This document shows positions 8,515 to 17,166 of a stretch of DNA of 64,000 nt, piece by piece (within the stretch, counting starts at the first letter, position 1; every line of letters begins with the position of its first letter). Source of the stretch: JAKAVN01 sp963734845 (GTDB lineage: Bacteria > Desulfobacterota > Binatia > Binatales > Binataceae); the NCBI GenBank assembly GCA_963734845.1, contig CAVTIS010000002.1:186001-250000 (forward strand), written 5' to 3'. The position numbers and the translations under genes were made by a program. The notes under the pieces were generated by a model. The model did no database searches, had not been told where the DNA came from, and saw only the letters and a program-made list of their open reading frames with translations.

Positions 8515-9525
8515 TCAGGATTTTGCATGCGGCGTGCCCAGGTATGGGAATTCCTTTAACACGTCGGTATGCGGTTTAAGTCCGGAGGGCGGGATGTCGC
8601 CCTTGGAGAGGAAGTGGAGGCGGTGATCGATCACGTCGTCGGTAAAAACCCGGCCGTTGGGATATTTCGCGGGCTTCGAGGTATCAAGGGTCAGCATGTC
8701 GGGCAGGAGAGCGTCGGCGTCGATCGCGGCTATCGCTTCTTCCCGGGTGTAATTGCCGGTATGCCCCATCAGGTGGATGAACTGATCGAGCCATCGCTTG
8801 CGATCGTTAACCGGCTCGCTGGCGTTGTATTCCTCTTTGGTCTCGTCGGTATTGAAGAAGCTGCTGACCGACGGATGGCCCGCGCGATCGACGTGCAGCA
8901 GCTTGCCGTCGCGGCTCAGGCTGCATCGGCCCCAGATGCGAACCGCGGGTTTGGCGCCGAGTTCGCTAGTCGGCAACTCGATCGCCGTCGAGAACACATT
9001 GGCCTGCGTGTTTGAATCCACGCCGGTCCATGGCGCCTTGCCGCCCAGGTGCGGCGCGGTGAAATTCCTGCCGCCCTTGGTATCGAACAGATTCTTGATT
9101 CCGTCGAAGTCGAAAAAGAACGCGTCGCTGCGGCTACCGGCGAAGAACGTGTAGCCGCCCGATTTGACGATGTTGGGTTTGGGGCCAAAGGAGACCTCGG
9201 CGTCCGCGATGATCTTCGTCCCGACCGCTTCGACCGAGCGGGACTCCGCACCTTTAGCCACAAAGACGTTTACGGTCTGCTTACCGTCGCGCGGCTGTGA
9301 GAACACATAGCTGAATGCGATGTCAGTCAGGCAATCTCCATCGTTATCGATGTTCAGGCGGTAGATGGCGTCGGGATGGAGTGCGTCGGCGGTAGGATTC
9401 GCATTGAGGATGATCGCGGTCCTGGCCGGGTCCGTCGGCGACTGGAACGCGTAGAGATCGCATAGGTCGAGTCTTTGGTCTCCGAGCGGAGGACCGAGGC
9501 TAAGGCCAGTGAAATGATTAGACAT
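8515..9525 (-). CDS. DUF4331 family protein
   Basis: 336 residues from an ATG with AGAGGTT about 7 bases upstream; a longer frame begins inside a tandem repeat and is rejected. Family hallmarks seen are DLCDLYAFQSP near residue 20, the NANPTADALHPDAIYRLNID stretch, an FFAGSRSDAFFFD block near 125 and the late LPDMLTLDTS and DDVIDHRL segments. Function of DUF4331 is unknown; members are often large, secreted or associated with oxidative metabolism. No signal peptide is visible in this one, so it is probably cytoplasmic. Neighbours give no clue. Confidence 0.85.
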   Translation of the reverse strand: MSNHFTGLSLGPPLGDQRLDLCDLYAFQSPTDPARTAIILNANPTADALHPDAIYRLNIDNDGDCLTDIAFSYVFSQPRDGKQTVNVFVAKGAESRSVEAVGTKIIADAEVSFGPKPNIVKSGGYTFFAGSRSDAFFFDFDGIKNLFDTKGGRNFTAPHLGGKAPWTGVDSNTQANVFSTAIELPTSELGAKPAVRIWGRCSLSRDGKLLHVDRAGHPSVSSFFNTDETKEEYNASEPVNDRKRWLDQFIHLMGHTGNYTREEAIAAIDADALLPDMLTLDTSKPAKYPNGRVFTDDVIDHRLHFLSKGDIPPSGLKPHTDVLKEFPYLGTPHAKS

Positions 9526-9558
9526 CTTTAACCTCTTGAGTTTTCTGTTTGCCGGTTC

Positions 9559-9597
9559 CGTTTGCCCGTTTGCGTTTGCCCGTTTGCGTTTGCCCGT
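9559..9597. repeat. 14-bp tandem repeat, 2.8 copies
   Basis: The unit CGTTTGCCCGTTTG is repeated almost three times in the leader of the DUF4331 gene, within a divergent 230-base promoter region shared with the hydrolase on the plus strand. Copy number variation or a regulator binding array is possible; nothing more can be said. Confidence 0.7.
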
Positions 9598-9753
9598 CGT
9601 CCCTGAGAGGGCTCGAGCAACCGACGCAGGCCCCGTCATTTTGAATACCGGTTAAGGCTTGCATCAAGAACATCGGATTACAAACGCAAGCTTTTAACTG
9701 GATTTCATCGAATACCTATCCATATATATTCGTTGTCTACAGGAGATAACGCG

Positions 9754-10626
9754 ATGCCGCACGTGACCACCGACGATGGCGTGAAGCTCTACTATGAAGA
9801 GGCCGGCGAAGGCATCCCAATAGTCTTCGTCCACGAGTTCGCCGGCGACTATCGCAGCTACGAGCCCCAGATGCGCCACTTCTCCCGGCGCCATCGATGT
9901 ATCGCCTACAACGCTCGCGGCTACCCGCCCTCGGACGTTCCCGCCGAAGTCGCGCGATACTCGCAGGCGCGCGCCTGCGACGATATCCGCGCCGTGCTCG
10001 ATGGTCTCCGGCTCGACCAAGCGCACGTGGTCGGCATCTCGATGGGCGGGTTCGCGGCGCTGCACTTCGGTATGCGTTACGGCAATCGCGCGCGCTCGCT
10101 GGTGATCGGCGGATGCGGTTATGGCGCGGAGAAGGGCAAGCGCGCCCAGTTCCAGAAAGAGGCAGAGCACGCGGCCGCGATGTTCGATCGTATCGGGATG
10201 GCCGAGGGCGCCAAGCGCTACGCGCTCGGCGCGACGCGGGTTCAATTGCAGAACAAAGACTCGCGCGGATGGAACGAGTTCGCCGCCCAGATGGCCGGGC
10301 ACTCGGCGCTGGGCTCGGCCAACACGCTGCGCGGCGTGCAGAAGCAGCGCCCTTCGCTCTTCGACCTGGTCGGCGAGATGAAGAAGATAACCGTTCCGGC
10401 GCTGGTGATGACCGGCGACGAAGACGACCCGTGTATCGAGGCGTCGGTGCTGATGAAACGCACCATCGCGACCGCTGCGCTCGCGGTGTTGCCCAGGACC
10501 GGACACGCGCTCAACCTGGAGGAGCCGGCGCTGTTCAATGCGCTGGTCGACGAGTTTTTCCACCAGGTTGGGGCCGGCCGCTGGAGCACACGCGACCCGC
10601 GCTCGGTGACCGACAAGATTTTGTAA
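9754..10626 (+). CDS. Alpha/beta hydrolase
   Basis: 290 residues. Oxyanion loop VHEFAGDYRS near residue 28, nucleophile elbow GISMGGFAAL with Ser near 95, and catalytic His in RTGHALNLEEP near 250 are all present, so the enzyme should be active. Similar proteins include haloperoxidase/esterase-like and 3-oxoadipate enol-lactonase-like hydrolases; the substrate is not predictable. The ATG has AGGAGA 8 bases upstream and is preferred over a TTG seven codons earlier. An AT-rich stretch just upstream (CATATATATTCG) is a plausible promoter region. Confidence 0.85.
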   Translation: MPHVTTDDGVKLYYEEAGEGIPIVFVHEFAGDYRSYEPQMRHFSRRHRCIAYNARGYPPSDVPAEVARYSQARACDDIRAVLDGLRLDQAHVVGISMGGFAALHFGMRYGNRARSLVIGGCGYGAEKGKRAQFQKEAEHAAAMFDRIGMAEGAKRYALGATRVQLQNKDSRGWNEFAAQMAGHSALGSANTLRGVQKQRPSLFDLVGEMKKITVPALVMTGDEDDPCIEASVLMKRTIATAALAVLPRTGHALNLEEPALFNALVDEFFHQVGAGRWSTRDPRSVTDKIL

Positions 10627-10827
10627 GCCGATCTGCCAAGCAGGCAATACGTTCAGACCGTCCGCTCCGGTCGGTGTAGCGCGGGCGCAACGGCGCCTCT
10701 GGTCGCTGAATACTTTGGCCCACCGTTGCCGGATTGGAAATATCAGTGCGACCGGCATGCTATATGCTTTCGCACTTATGCCCGGTTCTGCGCCAACTGT
10801 GCGCTGGCGAAGATTTGGAGGGGGGAC

Positions 10828-11181
10828 ATGATTAAATGCAATGCCTGCGAGGCGGTTTCCGCTGACGTGCATATCCTTGAGGCCGAAGGCGGCCCAATGC
10901 CCGACCGCGGCGTGATCGCCGTCAGGATCAAAATCTGCAACTCGTGCTACTCACGGCCGGAAAGATCGCAGCTACTCTCCCGGCTCTGCGCGGATATCCT
11001 GGTGCCCCCGTCTTATTGGTTCGGTCGCAACACCGCATGGTCCTCGACCATTCGGGTAGTTCGTTCCCCGCGCGGACAGCGCTCGCCGCGTTTCTGGTAC
11101 GAACCGGAAACCCATCCGCTCGGCTACTGGAACCAGGATCGGTCCGCATCGCGCAACGGCGGCAGTTATCACGCGTCCTGA
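10828..11181 (+). CDS. Small CxxC...CxxC protein, hypothetical
   Basis: 118 residues from an ATG with a very strong GGAGGGGG site immediately upstream. The N-terminal half contains two CxxC pairs (CNAC at 4-7, CNSC near 40) that could bind zinc; the C-terminal half is Arg/Ser/Trp-rich without a recognisable fold. It may be a short zinc-ribbon protein whose true C-terminus has been altered. I do not recognise a family. Confidence 0.45.
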   Translation: MIKCNACEAVSADVHILEAEGGPMPDRGVIAVRIKICNSCYSRPERSQLLSRLCADILVPPSYWFGRNTAWSSTIRVVRSPRGQRSPRFWYEPETHPLGYWNQDRSASRNGGSYHAS

Positions 11182-11263
11182 ACCGGGTCCGCTCGTCCGC
11201 CGCAGCGGACGCACTTCTTTACGCGGGGGAGCATCGTTTTAAACAGGCGCCGTCCGGACCCTC

Positions 11264-11641
11264 ATGAGACCTCACGCGCGAGAGCGAATCCCCAGCGCAA
11301 CCGCCGCGTACTTGGAGGCCTACGTCGCCCTCGAAGTATCCGCGCAAGAGACTCAGCCGTTAATTGATCGGCTATGCATGATCGTCGTCGCGCTGACTGA
11401 TACGGGAACACGGCTGCGCGGCGATGCGTGGAAATTCGCCGAGATCGATGAACTGCCCTTGCCCCCGGGCGCGCCCCCCGGGTCTCGCCGAGCGATACGC
11501 CTGACTAAAACGCCTAGCGCCGAAGAATTGCTAGAAGCGATTGGAGAATGGCGCAAAAAGCGCAATTACCTTCAACAGCTCTGGGACCATCTTCCGCCTG
11601 AAGTTCGCACGACATTGAAGCAGCCGGGAACGCTGGACTGA
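11264..11641 (+). CDS. Hypothetical protein
   Basis: 125 residues, mainly helical and charged. It contains a Pro-rich linker (LPLPPGAPPG) and a C-terminal helix with EWRKKRNYLQQLWDHLP. Amino-acid composition is protein-like, unlike the shadow frames, but there is no clear ribosome-binding site and no recognised family. It is convergent with the epoxide hydrolase. Treat as possible. Confidence 0.4.
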   Translation: MRPHARERIPSATAAYLEAYVALEVSAQETQPLIDRLCMIVVALTDTGTRLRGDAWKFAEIDELPLPPGAPPGSRRAIRLTKTPSAEELLEAIGEWRKKRNYLQQLWDHLPPEVRTTLKQPGTLD

Positions 11642-11682
11642 ATCGCGCCGCGCCAGCGCCGCCAAACTATCTCTCGCCCCTC

Positions 11683-12642
11683 TCAGGCCGAGCGCAGGAA
11701 ATCGATCAGCAGCCGGTTCACCTCGGCCGGACGTTCCTGTTGGATCCAGTGACCTGCGCCAGCGAGCAGGACCTTCTGAGCCAAGTTCGGCGCGTTGGCC
11801 TCGAGCGCCTGGTACGCGTCGGCGTAAAATTCGACCACCGCGTCCTTGTCGCCAGCGACAAACAGCGTCGGCTGGCCCAGTCTCGCGCCGTCGAGAAAAC
11901 CCGTCAGCTCCCAGGCGCGATCGATGTTGCGATACCAGTTGAGCCCGCCGCGAAACCCGGTGCGCTTGAACTCGCTGGTGAAGAAATCAAGGTCAGCCTC
12001 GCTGAGCCACGGCGGCAATTTGGCCGGCACCACCACGCTATCGAGGAATTTTTCGTTGCGACCAAACGCGTAGCGCCATCGCTCATTCGGCGCGGCGTCG
12101 CCGGAAAGCGAATAAAACGTCGCCAGCAGGCTCGCGCGCACGTCGCGTTCCAGTTCGCGCTCGGCTTTGCCCTCTTGCTGGAAATATTCCTGGTAGAAAA
12201 TCTTGTCGCCGAACACCGCCTTGACGATCGCGCTCGGACGAATCGGCCCGCGCGGAATGTAAGGCACGCTCAATAGTCCGATCGCGCGGAAGAGATCCGG
12301 GCGCAACTGGGCCGAGTACCATGCCACCGGCGCGCCCCAGTCATGCCCGACAATCGCGGCCGAGCGTTCCTTGAGCGCGTTCACCAGTCCGACGATGTCG
12401 CCCGCCAGGTGAAGTACGCTATATGCGTCAACCGCCTCGGGGCGGTCGGTCTGGCCGTAGCCGCGCTGGTCAGGCGCGACGACGCGGAAACCCGCCTCCG
12501 CGAGCGCCGCTATCTGATGGCGCCAGGAATACCAGGATTCCGGAAATCCGTGGCACAGAACGACCAGCGGCCCCTTGCCCGCCTCGACATAGTGCATCCG
12601 GATGCCGTTGGTCTCGACGAAATGGTGGCTCGGCTCGCTCAT
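11683..12642 (-). CDS. Epoxide hydrolase, alpha/beta fold
   Basis: 319 residues. HGFPESW near residue 33 is the oxyanion motif of epoxide hydrolases, and GHDWGAP near 100 places Asp, not Ser, at the nucleophile position. AGHWIQQERP near 297 provides the catalytic His. These together indicate trans-opening of epoxides to diols through an alkyl-enzyme ester. The gene starts 24 bases after the stop of the Asp-box propeller gene and is probably co-transcribed with it. Confidence 0.9.
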   Translation of the reverse strand: MSEPSHHFVETNGIRMHYVEAGKGPLVVLCHGFPESWYSWRHQIAALAEAGFRVVAPDQRGYGQTDRPEAVDAYSVLHLAGDIVGLVNALKERSAAIVGHDWGAPVAWYSAQLRPDLFRAIGLLSVPYIPRGPIRPSAIVKAVFGDKIFYQEYFQQEGKAERELERDVRASLLATFYSLSGDAAPNERWRYAFGRNEKFLDSVVVPAKLPPWLSEADLDFFTSEFKRTGFRGGLNWYRNIDRAWELTGFLDGARLGQPTLFVAGDKDAVVEFYADAYQALEANAPNLAQKVLLAGAGHWIQQERPAEVNRLLIDFLRSA

Positions 12643-12666
12643 CGCTGCTCATGCTCCTTCACGGTT

Positions 12667-13668
12667 TCAGTTGGGCAGCCAGGCGAGCGCGCGAATCTCG
12701 CCGAACTCGCGCCGCAACTTTTCCCACGAGCCGCCGCCGTCGCGGCTAAGGTAAACGTAGCCGTGCAGGCTGTTGGCGGCGACAACGTCGGGATTCGCGG
12801 GATTCACGCCGAACCAGTACATCGTGGAGTTCGGTTCCACTTCGAGCTTGCACTTTTCCCAGGTCGCGCCGCCGTCGAGGGTGCGCTGGATCGCCCCGCG
12901 CTTGCCCGGGATGAAATCGCCGTTGGCCACGAACATGACGTCGGGGTTGCCCGGCCGCAGCGCTACGCCGCGGCAATAGGAAATCGTGTCGCGCTCCGCG
13001 AAGCGCGGAAAGCCATGCAGCGACCAGCTCTCGCCTTCGTCGGCGCTTCGCCAGAGACCGTCGGGCGTGGTGGCGAGAATTTCCGGCCGACGGCCGAGCC
13101 TCACCGCCAGGCCGTGAATGTCCTGGTTGAGCGGCTTATCGCCCAGCGGCGGGCAATGGCTCCAGGACTCGCCGCTGTCGCGGCTGCGATACACGCCGTC
13201 GATCTCGACGCTCACCCAAATCGAACTCGAGTCACGCGGGTCGAAGACGACATTGGTGACCTTGGGCGCTCCAGCGAGGCACTTCTCGGCGATCGGGATC
13301 GCGAGCCGCTCCCATCGCTGACCGCCGTCGATCGTGCGGAACACCGCCGGCGGCTTGGTGCCGGCATAGATGACGTCAGGGTTCTGCGGATCAACCGCGA
13401 CCGACCATATCTGCGCCCCGTCCATCGGGGACGGCACCAGCGCAAAACTGGCGCCGTTATCGTCGCTTCGATAAAGCCCGGCTTCGGAGCCGGCGTACAC
13501 CTGATGCGGATCGTGCGGCGAAAGCGCCAGGGCGCGAATCTGGATTTCACCGGGCTCGGCGTGAAACGGCAGCGCCATCTTGCTGCGCCGCCAATGCTCG
13601 CCGCTATCGGGGCTGAACCAAACTCCGGCGCCGACCGTTCCGACACAGATAGTGAATTGATCAGTCAT
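12667..13668 (-). CDS. Asp-box (BNR) beta-propeller protein
   Basis: 333 residues with at least seven Asp-box motifs of the type S/T-x-D-x-G-x-x-W/F: SPDSGEHW, SDDNGASF, TIDGGQRW, SRDSGESW, SADEGESW, TLDGGATW and SRDGGGSW, spaced about 40-60 residues. This is a seven-bladed sialidase/YCF48-like propeller. It lacks the Arg triad needed to call it a sialidase and has no signal peptide, so a binding or scaffold role in the cytoplasm is more likely than glycan hydrolysis. It precedes the epoxide hydrolase in the same unit. Confidence 0.85.
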   Translation of the reverse strand: MTDQFTICVGTVGAGVWFSPDSGEHWRRSKMALPFHAEPGEIQIRALALSPHDPHQVYAGSEAGLYRSDDNGASFALVPSPMDGAQIWSVAVDPQNPDVIYAGTKPPAVFRTIDGGQRWERLAIPIAEKCLAGAPKVTNVVFDPRDSSSIWVSVEIDGVYRSRDSGESWSHCPPLGDKPLNQDIHGLAVRLGRRPEILATTPDGLWRSADEGESWSLHGFPRFAERDTISYCRGVALRPGNPDVMFVANGDFIPGKRGAIQRTLDGGATWEKCKLEVEPNSTMYWFGVNPANPDVVAANSLHGYVYLSRDGGGSWEKLRREFGEIRALAWLPN

Positions 13669-13707
13669 CGCTTTTCACCCCGCCTGTCGTACTAAGCCAT
13701 CAAATAC

Positions 13708-13739
13708 GGCGCGCGCCGCCGGTTTTTGCGGCGCACGCC
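13708..13739 (-). terminator. GC-rich hairpin after the DUF992 gene
   Basis: Arms GGCGCGCGCCGC and GCGGCGCACGCC pair with one mismatch around an eight-base loop. The hairpin lies about 20 bases downstream of the DUF992 stop codon and upstream of the propeller start. No U-tract follows, so termination is plausible but unproven. Confidence 0.45.
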
Positions 13740-13757
13740 GCCGGTCTTGCCGGGGCA

Positions 13758-14270
13758 TCACTCCTTGGCCGGTCGTTCCTTCTCGAACTTGAGCGTCAAC
13801 TCTGCGATTCCAGCTGCGACGTTAAGGCCGTTTTGGCCTTCGATCGAGACCGGCTGCAAGGCGATCGACTTCTTGAATCCGCCGACCAGGACATTGGCGC
13901 CCGCGCCGACCCCGAGCGAAACGCTCGCCGTCGCTCCGCCATAGTGGCCCGCCAGCGCGCCCTCGCCGAGGTTGGTGGTCGGCGCGACCACTGCCCATAG
14001 AATCACGGCCGACTTAAGATAGCCGATGTCGGCGCCGAACTTGGTGATGGAGCCCGTATAGTCCTCGGTATGATTCGTGTCCCGGGTGTATTCGCAATTC
14101 ATCTTTCGAGAAGATCCGAAAATAAAGCCCCATCCGCTGGCTACGTGACACGTTAGGTACCCGGCCCTCACCGTCACCTTATGTTCTTCCGCATGAGCCG
14201 GCGGCGTACACAAAGAGACCGCAAACATCAGCGTCGCCGCAGTTAACAGGTTGCGAGTTAGTGGCTTCAT
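13758..14270 (-). CDS. DUF992 family exported protein
   Basis: 170 residues with a clear Sec signal peptide (Lys/Arg start, hydrophobic core to about 21, cut after PAHA). The mature part matches DUF992: GYLTCHVASGWGFIFGSS, a YTGSITKFGADIGY block, GALAGHYGGATAS, and NVLVGGFKKSIALQPVSIEG. Function is unknown; members are periplasmic or outer-membrane-associated small proteins, common in alphaproteobacteria. A GAGAGTCCTCC-type stretch just upstream includes a plausible ribosome site. Confidence 0.88.
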   Translation of the reverse strand: MKPLTRNLLTAATLMFAVSLCTPPAHAEEHKVTVRAGYLTCHVASGWGFIFGSSRKMNCEYTRDTNHTEDYTGSITKFGADIGYLKSAVILWAVVAPTTNLGEGALAGHYGGATASVSLGVGAGANVLVGGFKKSIALQPVSIEGQNGLNVAAGIAELTLKFEKERPAKE

Positions 14271-14450
14271 TCAGAGAGTCCTCCTTATTTTCGCCGTCTT
14301 GGTTGGTGCGAAAGCTCGTTCGGCGCCAGTCCATCTGAATTGTCCCAAAAGATGATCCAGATACGCAAACGACGCGGACGTCAAACAACATCGCCCCACT
14401 CGGATGCCGTGCCATTTCCGGCGCCACTCGCGACTCGCGGCGCGGCCCTG

Positions 14451-14735
14451 CTATGTCGCTGTCACGACCTCGTAAATTGCAAAATCGGCTCCGTCCTCTT
14501 CGTTGCCTTGGTGAACCGCGCGAAAATCCGGCGAGCGCATATAGCGCTTCAGCGCCACCCGGTCGGCCCATCGCGTGACCAGCATGAAAGTCGGTGTGCG
14601 CCCGACCGTGCGCAGGACCTCGAGCCCGAGGAACCCGTCGTGAGCGTCAACCAGGCAAGCGCGAGATTGGAATCGCGCTTCGAGCCGAACCGCATCAGCC
14701 GCGGCGACCTTGAACCTCGACACGGCAACGATCAT
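14451..14735 (-). CDS. ABM-fold (antibiotic biosynthesis monooxygenase-like) protein
   Basis: 94 residues with the ferredoxin-like ABM pattern: an N-terminal strand IVAVSRFKV, GFLGLEVLR near residue 35, FMLVTRWAD near 49, then an RYMRSPDFRAVH helix. Relatives include haem-degrading IsdG/HmoB and quinol monooxygenases; active-site residues are too variable to choose. It lies 29 bases downstream of the histidine kinase on the same strand, so it may be the last gene of the B12-sensor unit. Confidence 0.75.
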   Translation of the reverse strand: MIVAVSRFKVAAADAVRLEARFQSRACLVDAHDGFLGLEVLRTVGRTPTFMLVTRWADRVALKRYMRSPDFRAVHQGNEEDGADFAIYEVVTAT

Positions 14736-14764
14736 CCCGCATCTCCTCCGCGGTTATATTCGTG

Positions 14765-15844
14765 TCAGACGGCCTCAGGGGCGGCGTGGCACGGGAGCGT
14801 GAAATGAAACGTCGAGCCCCGCCCCACTTCTGACGCGACGCCAACTCGGCCGCCGTGAGCTTCGACGATCTGGCGCGCAATCGCGAGCCCCAGGCCGGTG
14901 CTCTGTTCACCGCCAGTCGGTCGAACGCTGGTTTTCTGGTAAAAGCGAAATAGATTCCCCAGCTCCTGGGCCGGAATTCCCTGGCCCTGATCGGTGACTT
15001 CGACCAGGACTTCGCCGCCGGAGGCAGACGCGCGCACGGTCACACTGGTCGCGGACTCCGAATACTTGACTGCATTGCTGATGAGATTAGTGAGCACCTG
15101 TTCCACTCGCGCGGGATCGGCATTCACGGCCGGCAGTCCGGGGGTGATTTCGGTTTCGAGCCGGATGCTTTTCCTATCCGCCAACAGCCGGTTGGTTTCG
15201 ACGTTCCTGCGGATCAGGGCGCCGAGATCGATCGATTTCACCTTCAACTCCAGCCGCCCCGTTTCGATCAGCGTGATGTCCAGCAGGTCGTCGACCAGGG
15301 CGAGAGCGGCGCGGCTGGTGCGCTCGATGATCGAGAGAAACTTCAGGTGTTCGGGATCGAAGGCATCGCGATCTTCGAGCAATAGTTCGACACTGGAGGC
15401 GATGGAACCGATGGAATTGCGCAGGTCGTGCGCCACAATCGCGGCATGCTGGCTGCGCTGCTCCAGGCTCTTCAGCGCCGTGCGCAGGGCGTTGGTCTCC
15501 TCGTTGTTGATGCGGATCAAGTCCTCGTAGATGTCGCCCGTATAGCCCTCGACTGCGCTACCCATCAGCATCAGCTCGTCACCGACGACCACGCCCGAGA
15601 AGACCAGCAATTTCGGATGGCCGCCAAGGTCAACGGAAATTGGTATCTCGTACACGGCTGCGGCGCTCGCCAGGTCGTCGATCAACGCCTGCGCCCGATC
15701 TTGATTGTCAACATAGGCGCAGGAGCGAAACGGCTCGCCGGCTTTCAACGTGCCGGAAAGGCCGATCCCATCATTGACTATCGCAATGACTACTCCGTCC
15801 CGGGCGCATCGGAGCAGCACCCCGGCGCGATGCCGCGGCTCCAT
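14765..15844 (-). CDS. Sensor histidine kinase paired with the B12-binding protein
   Basis: 359 residues, soluble. The N-terminal about 125 residues form an unassigned PAS-sized domain; a helical linker leads to the phosphoacceptor His in AHDLRNSIGSI near residue 138; the HATPase domain has the N-box (NLISNAVKYSES near 255), G1 DQGQGIP near 290 and G2 STGLGLAIA near 318. No receiver domain is attached and no response regulator is adjacent. Only six bases separate it from the stop of the cobalamin-binding gene upstream, so the two are almost certainly co-translated. The kinase likely receives its input from that protein; this link is inference from gene order. Confidence 0.87.
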   Translation of the reverse strand: MEPRHRAGVLLRCARDGVVIAIVNDGIGLSGTLKAGEPFRSCAYVDNQDRAQALIDDLASAAAVYEIPISVDLGGHPKLLVFSGVVVGDELMLMGSAVEGYTGDIYEDLIRINNEETNALRTALKSLEQRSQHAAIVAHDLRNSIGSIASSVELLLEDRDAFDPEHLKFLSIIERTSRAALALVDDLLDITLIETGRLELKVKSIDLGALIRRNVETNRLLADRKSIRLETEITPGLPAVNADPARVEQVLTNLISNAVKYSESATSVTVRASASGGEVLVEVTDQGQGIPAQELGNLFRFYQKTSVRPTGGEQSTGLGLAIARQIVEAHGGRVGVASEVGRGSTFHFTLPCHAAPEAV

Positions 15845-15850
15845 CCGTGC

Positions 15851-16903
15851 TCAGCCCTCCGCGCTGGCCGGCAGGCGTGCAGCTGCCGCCAAGGCGCCGG
15901 CGCCGTTGCACGCATGCTCGTCCGCGCCGATGTCGCGCCAGAGATCAGGCTCGCGGTTGAAGGCATGGCCGCCGACCATGATCCTGACGCCGCGGGTGTC
16001 CTGATTTGCGCGCAGCTCGCGCACCATCGCGGCCACCCCTGCAAGGTGAAAGGTCATTGTCGCGGAAAGCCCAAGGAGGTCTGGCTGGCGTTGCGCTACA
16101 TAAGCGACCAGCGCTGCCGCCGGCAGATTGGCGCCCAAATGGTAAGTGTCCCATCCTTCCATCTCGAAAAGATCGGCAACCATCCGCATCCCGAGCTCGT
16201 GGATCTCGCCAGGCGCGCACGCCGTCACCAGGACGCGACCGATGCGCCGCCCGGAAAAGATATGGCTATAGAGCTGCGCCATGATCATCTGTGTCGCGGC
16301 AGTACAATAATGCTCCTGGGCGATGCTTATTTTGTTGGACTGCCATAGCCGTCCCACCTCGTACTGCGAGTCCTGGAACACCCGCAGCCAAATCTCCCTG
16401 ATGCCCGTTCCGGTGCGGATCGCGTCTTGCACCAATTCGAGCGCCGCCTGCCGTTGTCCGCGCAGCAGGAAATCAAGGTAGCGCGCCGCCAGCCCATCCG
16501 CCGGCAGCGCCTGCTCCGATCGATCCATGCTCGTAGCGCCGGCAACTCCCGCATCGAAGACTTCGAGGACGATCGCCAAGCTCCCAGGTGAGAGTGTCTC
16601 GCTCAGCACCTCGCGCACGCACCTCAGATTTTCGACCAGTTCCTCGGATGCCACCCCGCGCGCCGAAAGCACCGCGCTTACCCAACTGAGATAGTCCTTG
16701 AAAATCGAGGAGCGGCCGAAGCTTACGGCATCGGCCAGGTAGGACTGGTGATATCGGGTGTCCTCGAGATACCGTGCTCTGCCCCGCTCTCCATACTTGG
16801 CGAGCAGCGTGGGGCGCCGTGCGTAGTCCCTGGCGACTGCCGCTTGAGCAACTGCCTCCATCACGCTTCTGAGTTCTTTGGCGGCGTCGGATTTCTCGTC
16901 CAT
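15851..16903 (-). CDS. CarH-like cobalamin-binding (B12 photoreceptor-type) protein without DNA-binding domain
   Basis: 350 residues from the ATG; a TTG 15 codons earlier is possible. Residues 1-135 are a helical region unlike the MerR helix-turn-helix of CarH/LitR. From about 140 a four-helix cap domain carries Trp187 followed by exactly nine residues and Glu197-His198 (W-x9-EH), the signature of light-sensing B12 proteins. The Rossmann-like cobalamin domain follows with E-x-H-x2-G (His235, Gly238), 41 residues, S-A-T, 28 residues, then GG at 311-312, matching the CarH spacing except for Thr in place of Leu. It should bind adenosylcobalamin base-off through His235. It heads a unit with the histidine kinase. 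Confidence 0.88.
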   Translation of the reverse strand: MDEKSDAAKELRSVMEAVAQAAVARDYARRPTLLAKYGERGRARYLEDTRYHQSYLADAVSFGRSSIFKDYLSWVSAVLSARGVASEELVENLRCVREVLSETLSPGSLAIVLEVFDAGVAGATSMDRSEQALPADGLAARYLDFLLRGQRQAALELVQDAIRTGTGIREIWLRVFQDSQYEVGRLWQSNKISIAQEHYCTAATQMIMAQLYSHIFSGRRIGRVLVTACAPGEIHELGMRMVADLFEMEGWDTYHLGANLPAAALVAYVAQRQPDLLGLSATMTFHLAGVAAMVRELRANQDTRGVRIMVGGHAFNREPDLWRDIGADEHACNGAGALAAAARLPASAEG

Positions 16904-17075
16904 TTGACTCGATGCCTCGTTTCGACGGCGCTGCCTTGACCGCGGCAAATCGCGCCGACAAGTTCGAGCCCCGGACGCGCGAAGGAGTGGATCGGGACGG
17001 CTCCATCACTGTTGTCCGGTATCAGGCCTCAGTCAATACAGAACCGCGCGTGTATGGCGGGCAGTTTGTCTCAAA

Positions 17076-17106
17076 CTGACCCGTTACCCCGAGTATGCCG
17101 GGTCAG
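17076..17106 (-). terminator. Hairpin after the cyclase
   Basis: CTGACCCG at 17076-17083 pairs perfectly with CGGGTCAG at 17099-17106 around a 15-base loop. On the minus strand it follows the cyclase stop by about 60 bases and precedes the B12-protein gene. The U-tract is poor (AGTTTG), so it may be a weak terminator or an inverted-repeat operator for the downstream B12-sensor unit. Confidence 0.4.
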
Positions 17107-17166
17107 TGGCGGTCTGGCTGCGCTCTAGCGGTAAGACCAGATGCCCTCGCTCGCCTGGCGTCGCGC

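Noticed and set aside
9559..9597. CRISPR array.
   Set aside because: The repeat is tandem without spacers, only 14 bases long, and no cas gene is near.
12667..13668. Sialidase.
   Set aside because: Asp boxes are shared by many propellers; the catalytic Arg triad and a signal peptide are not seen.
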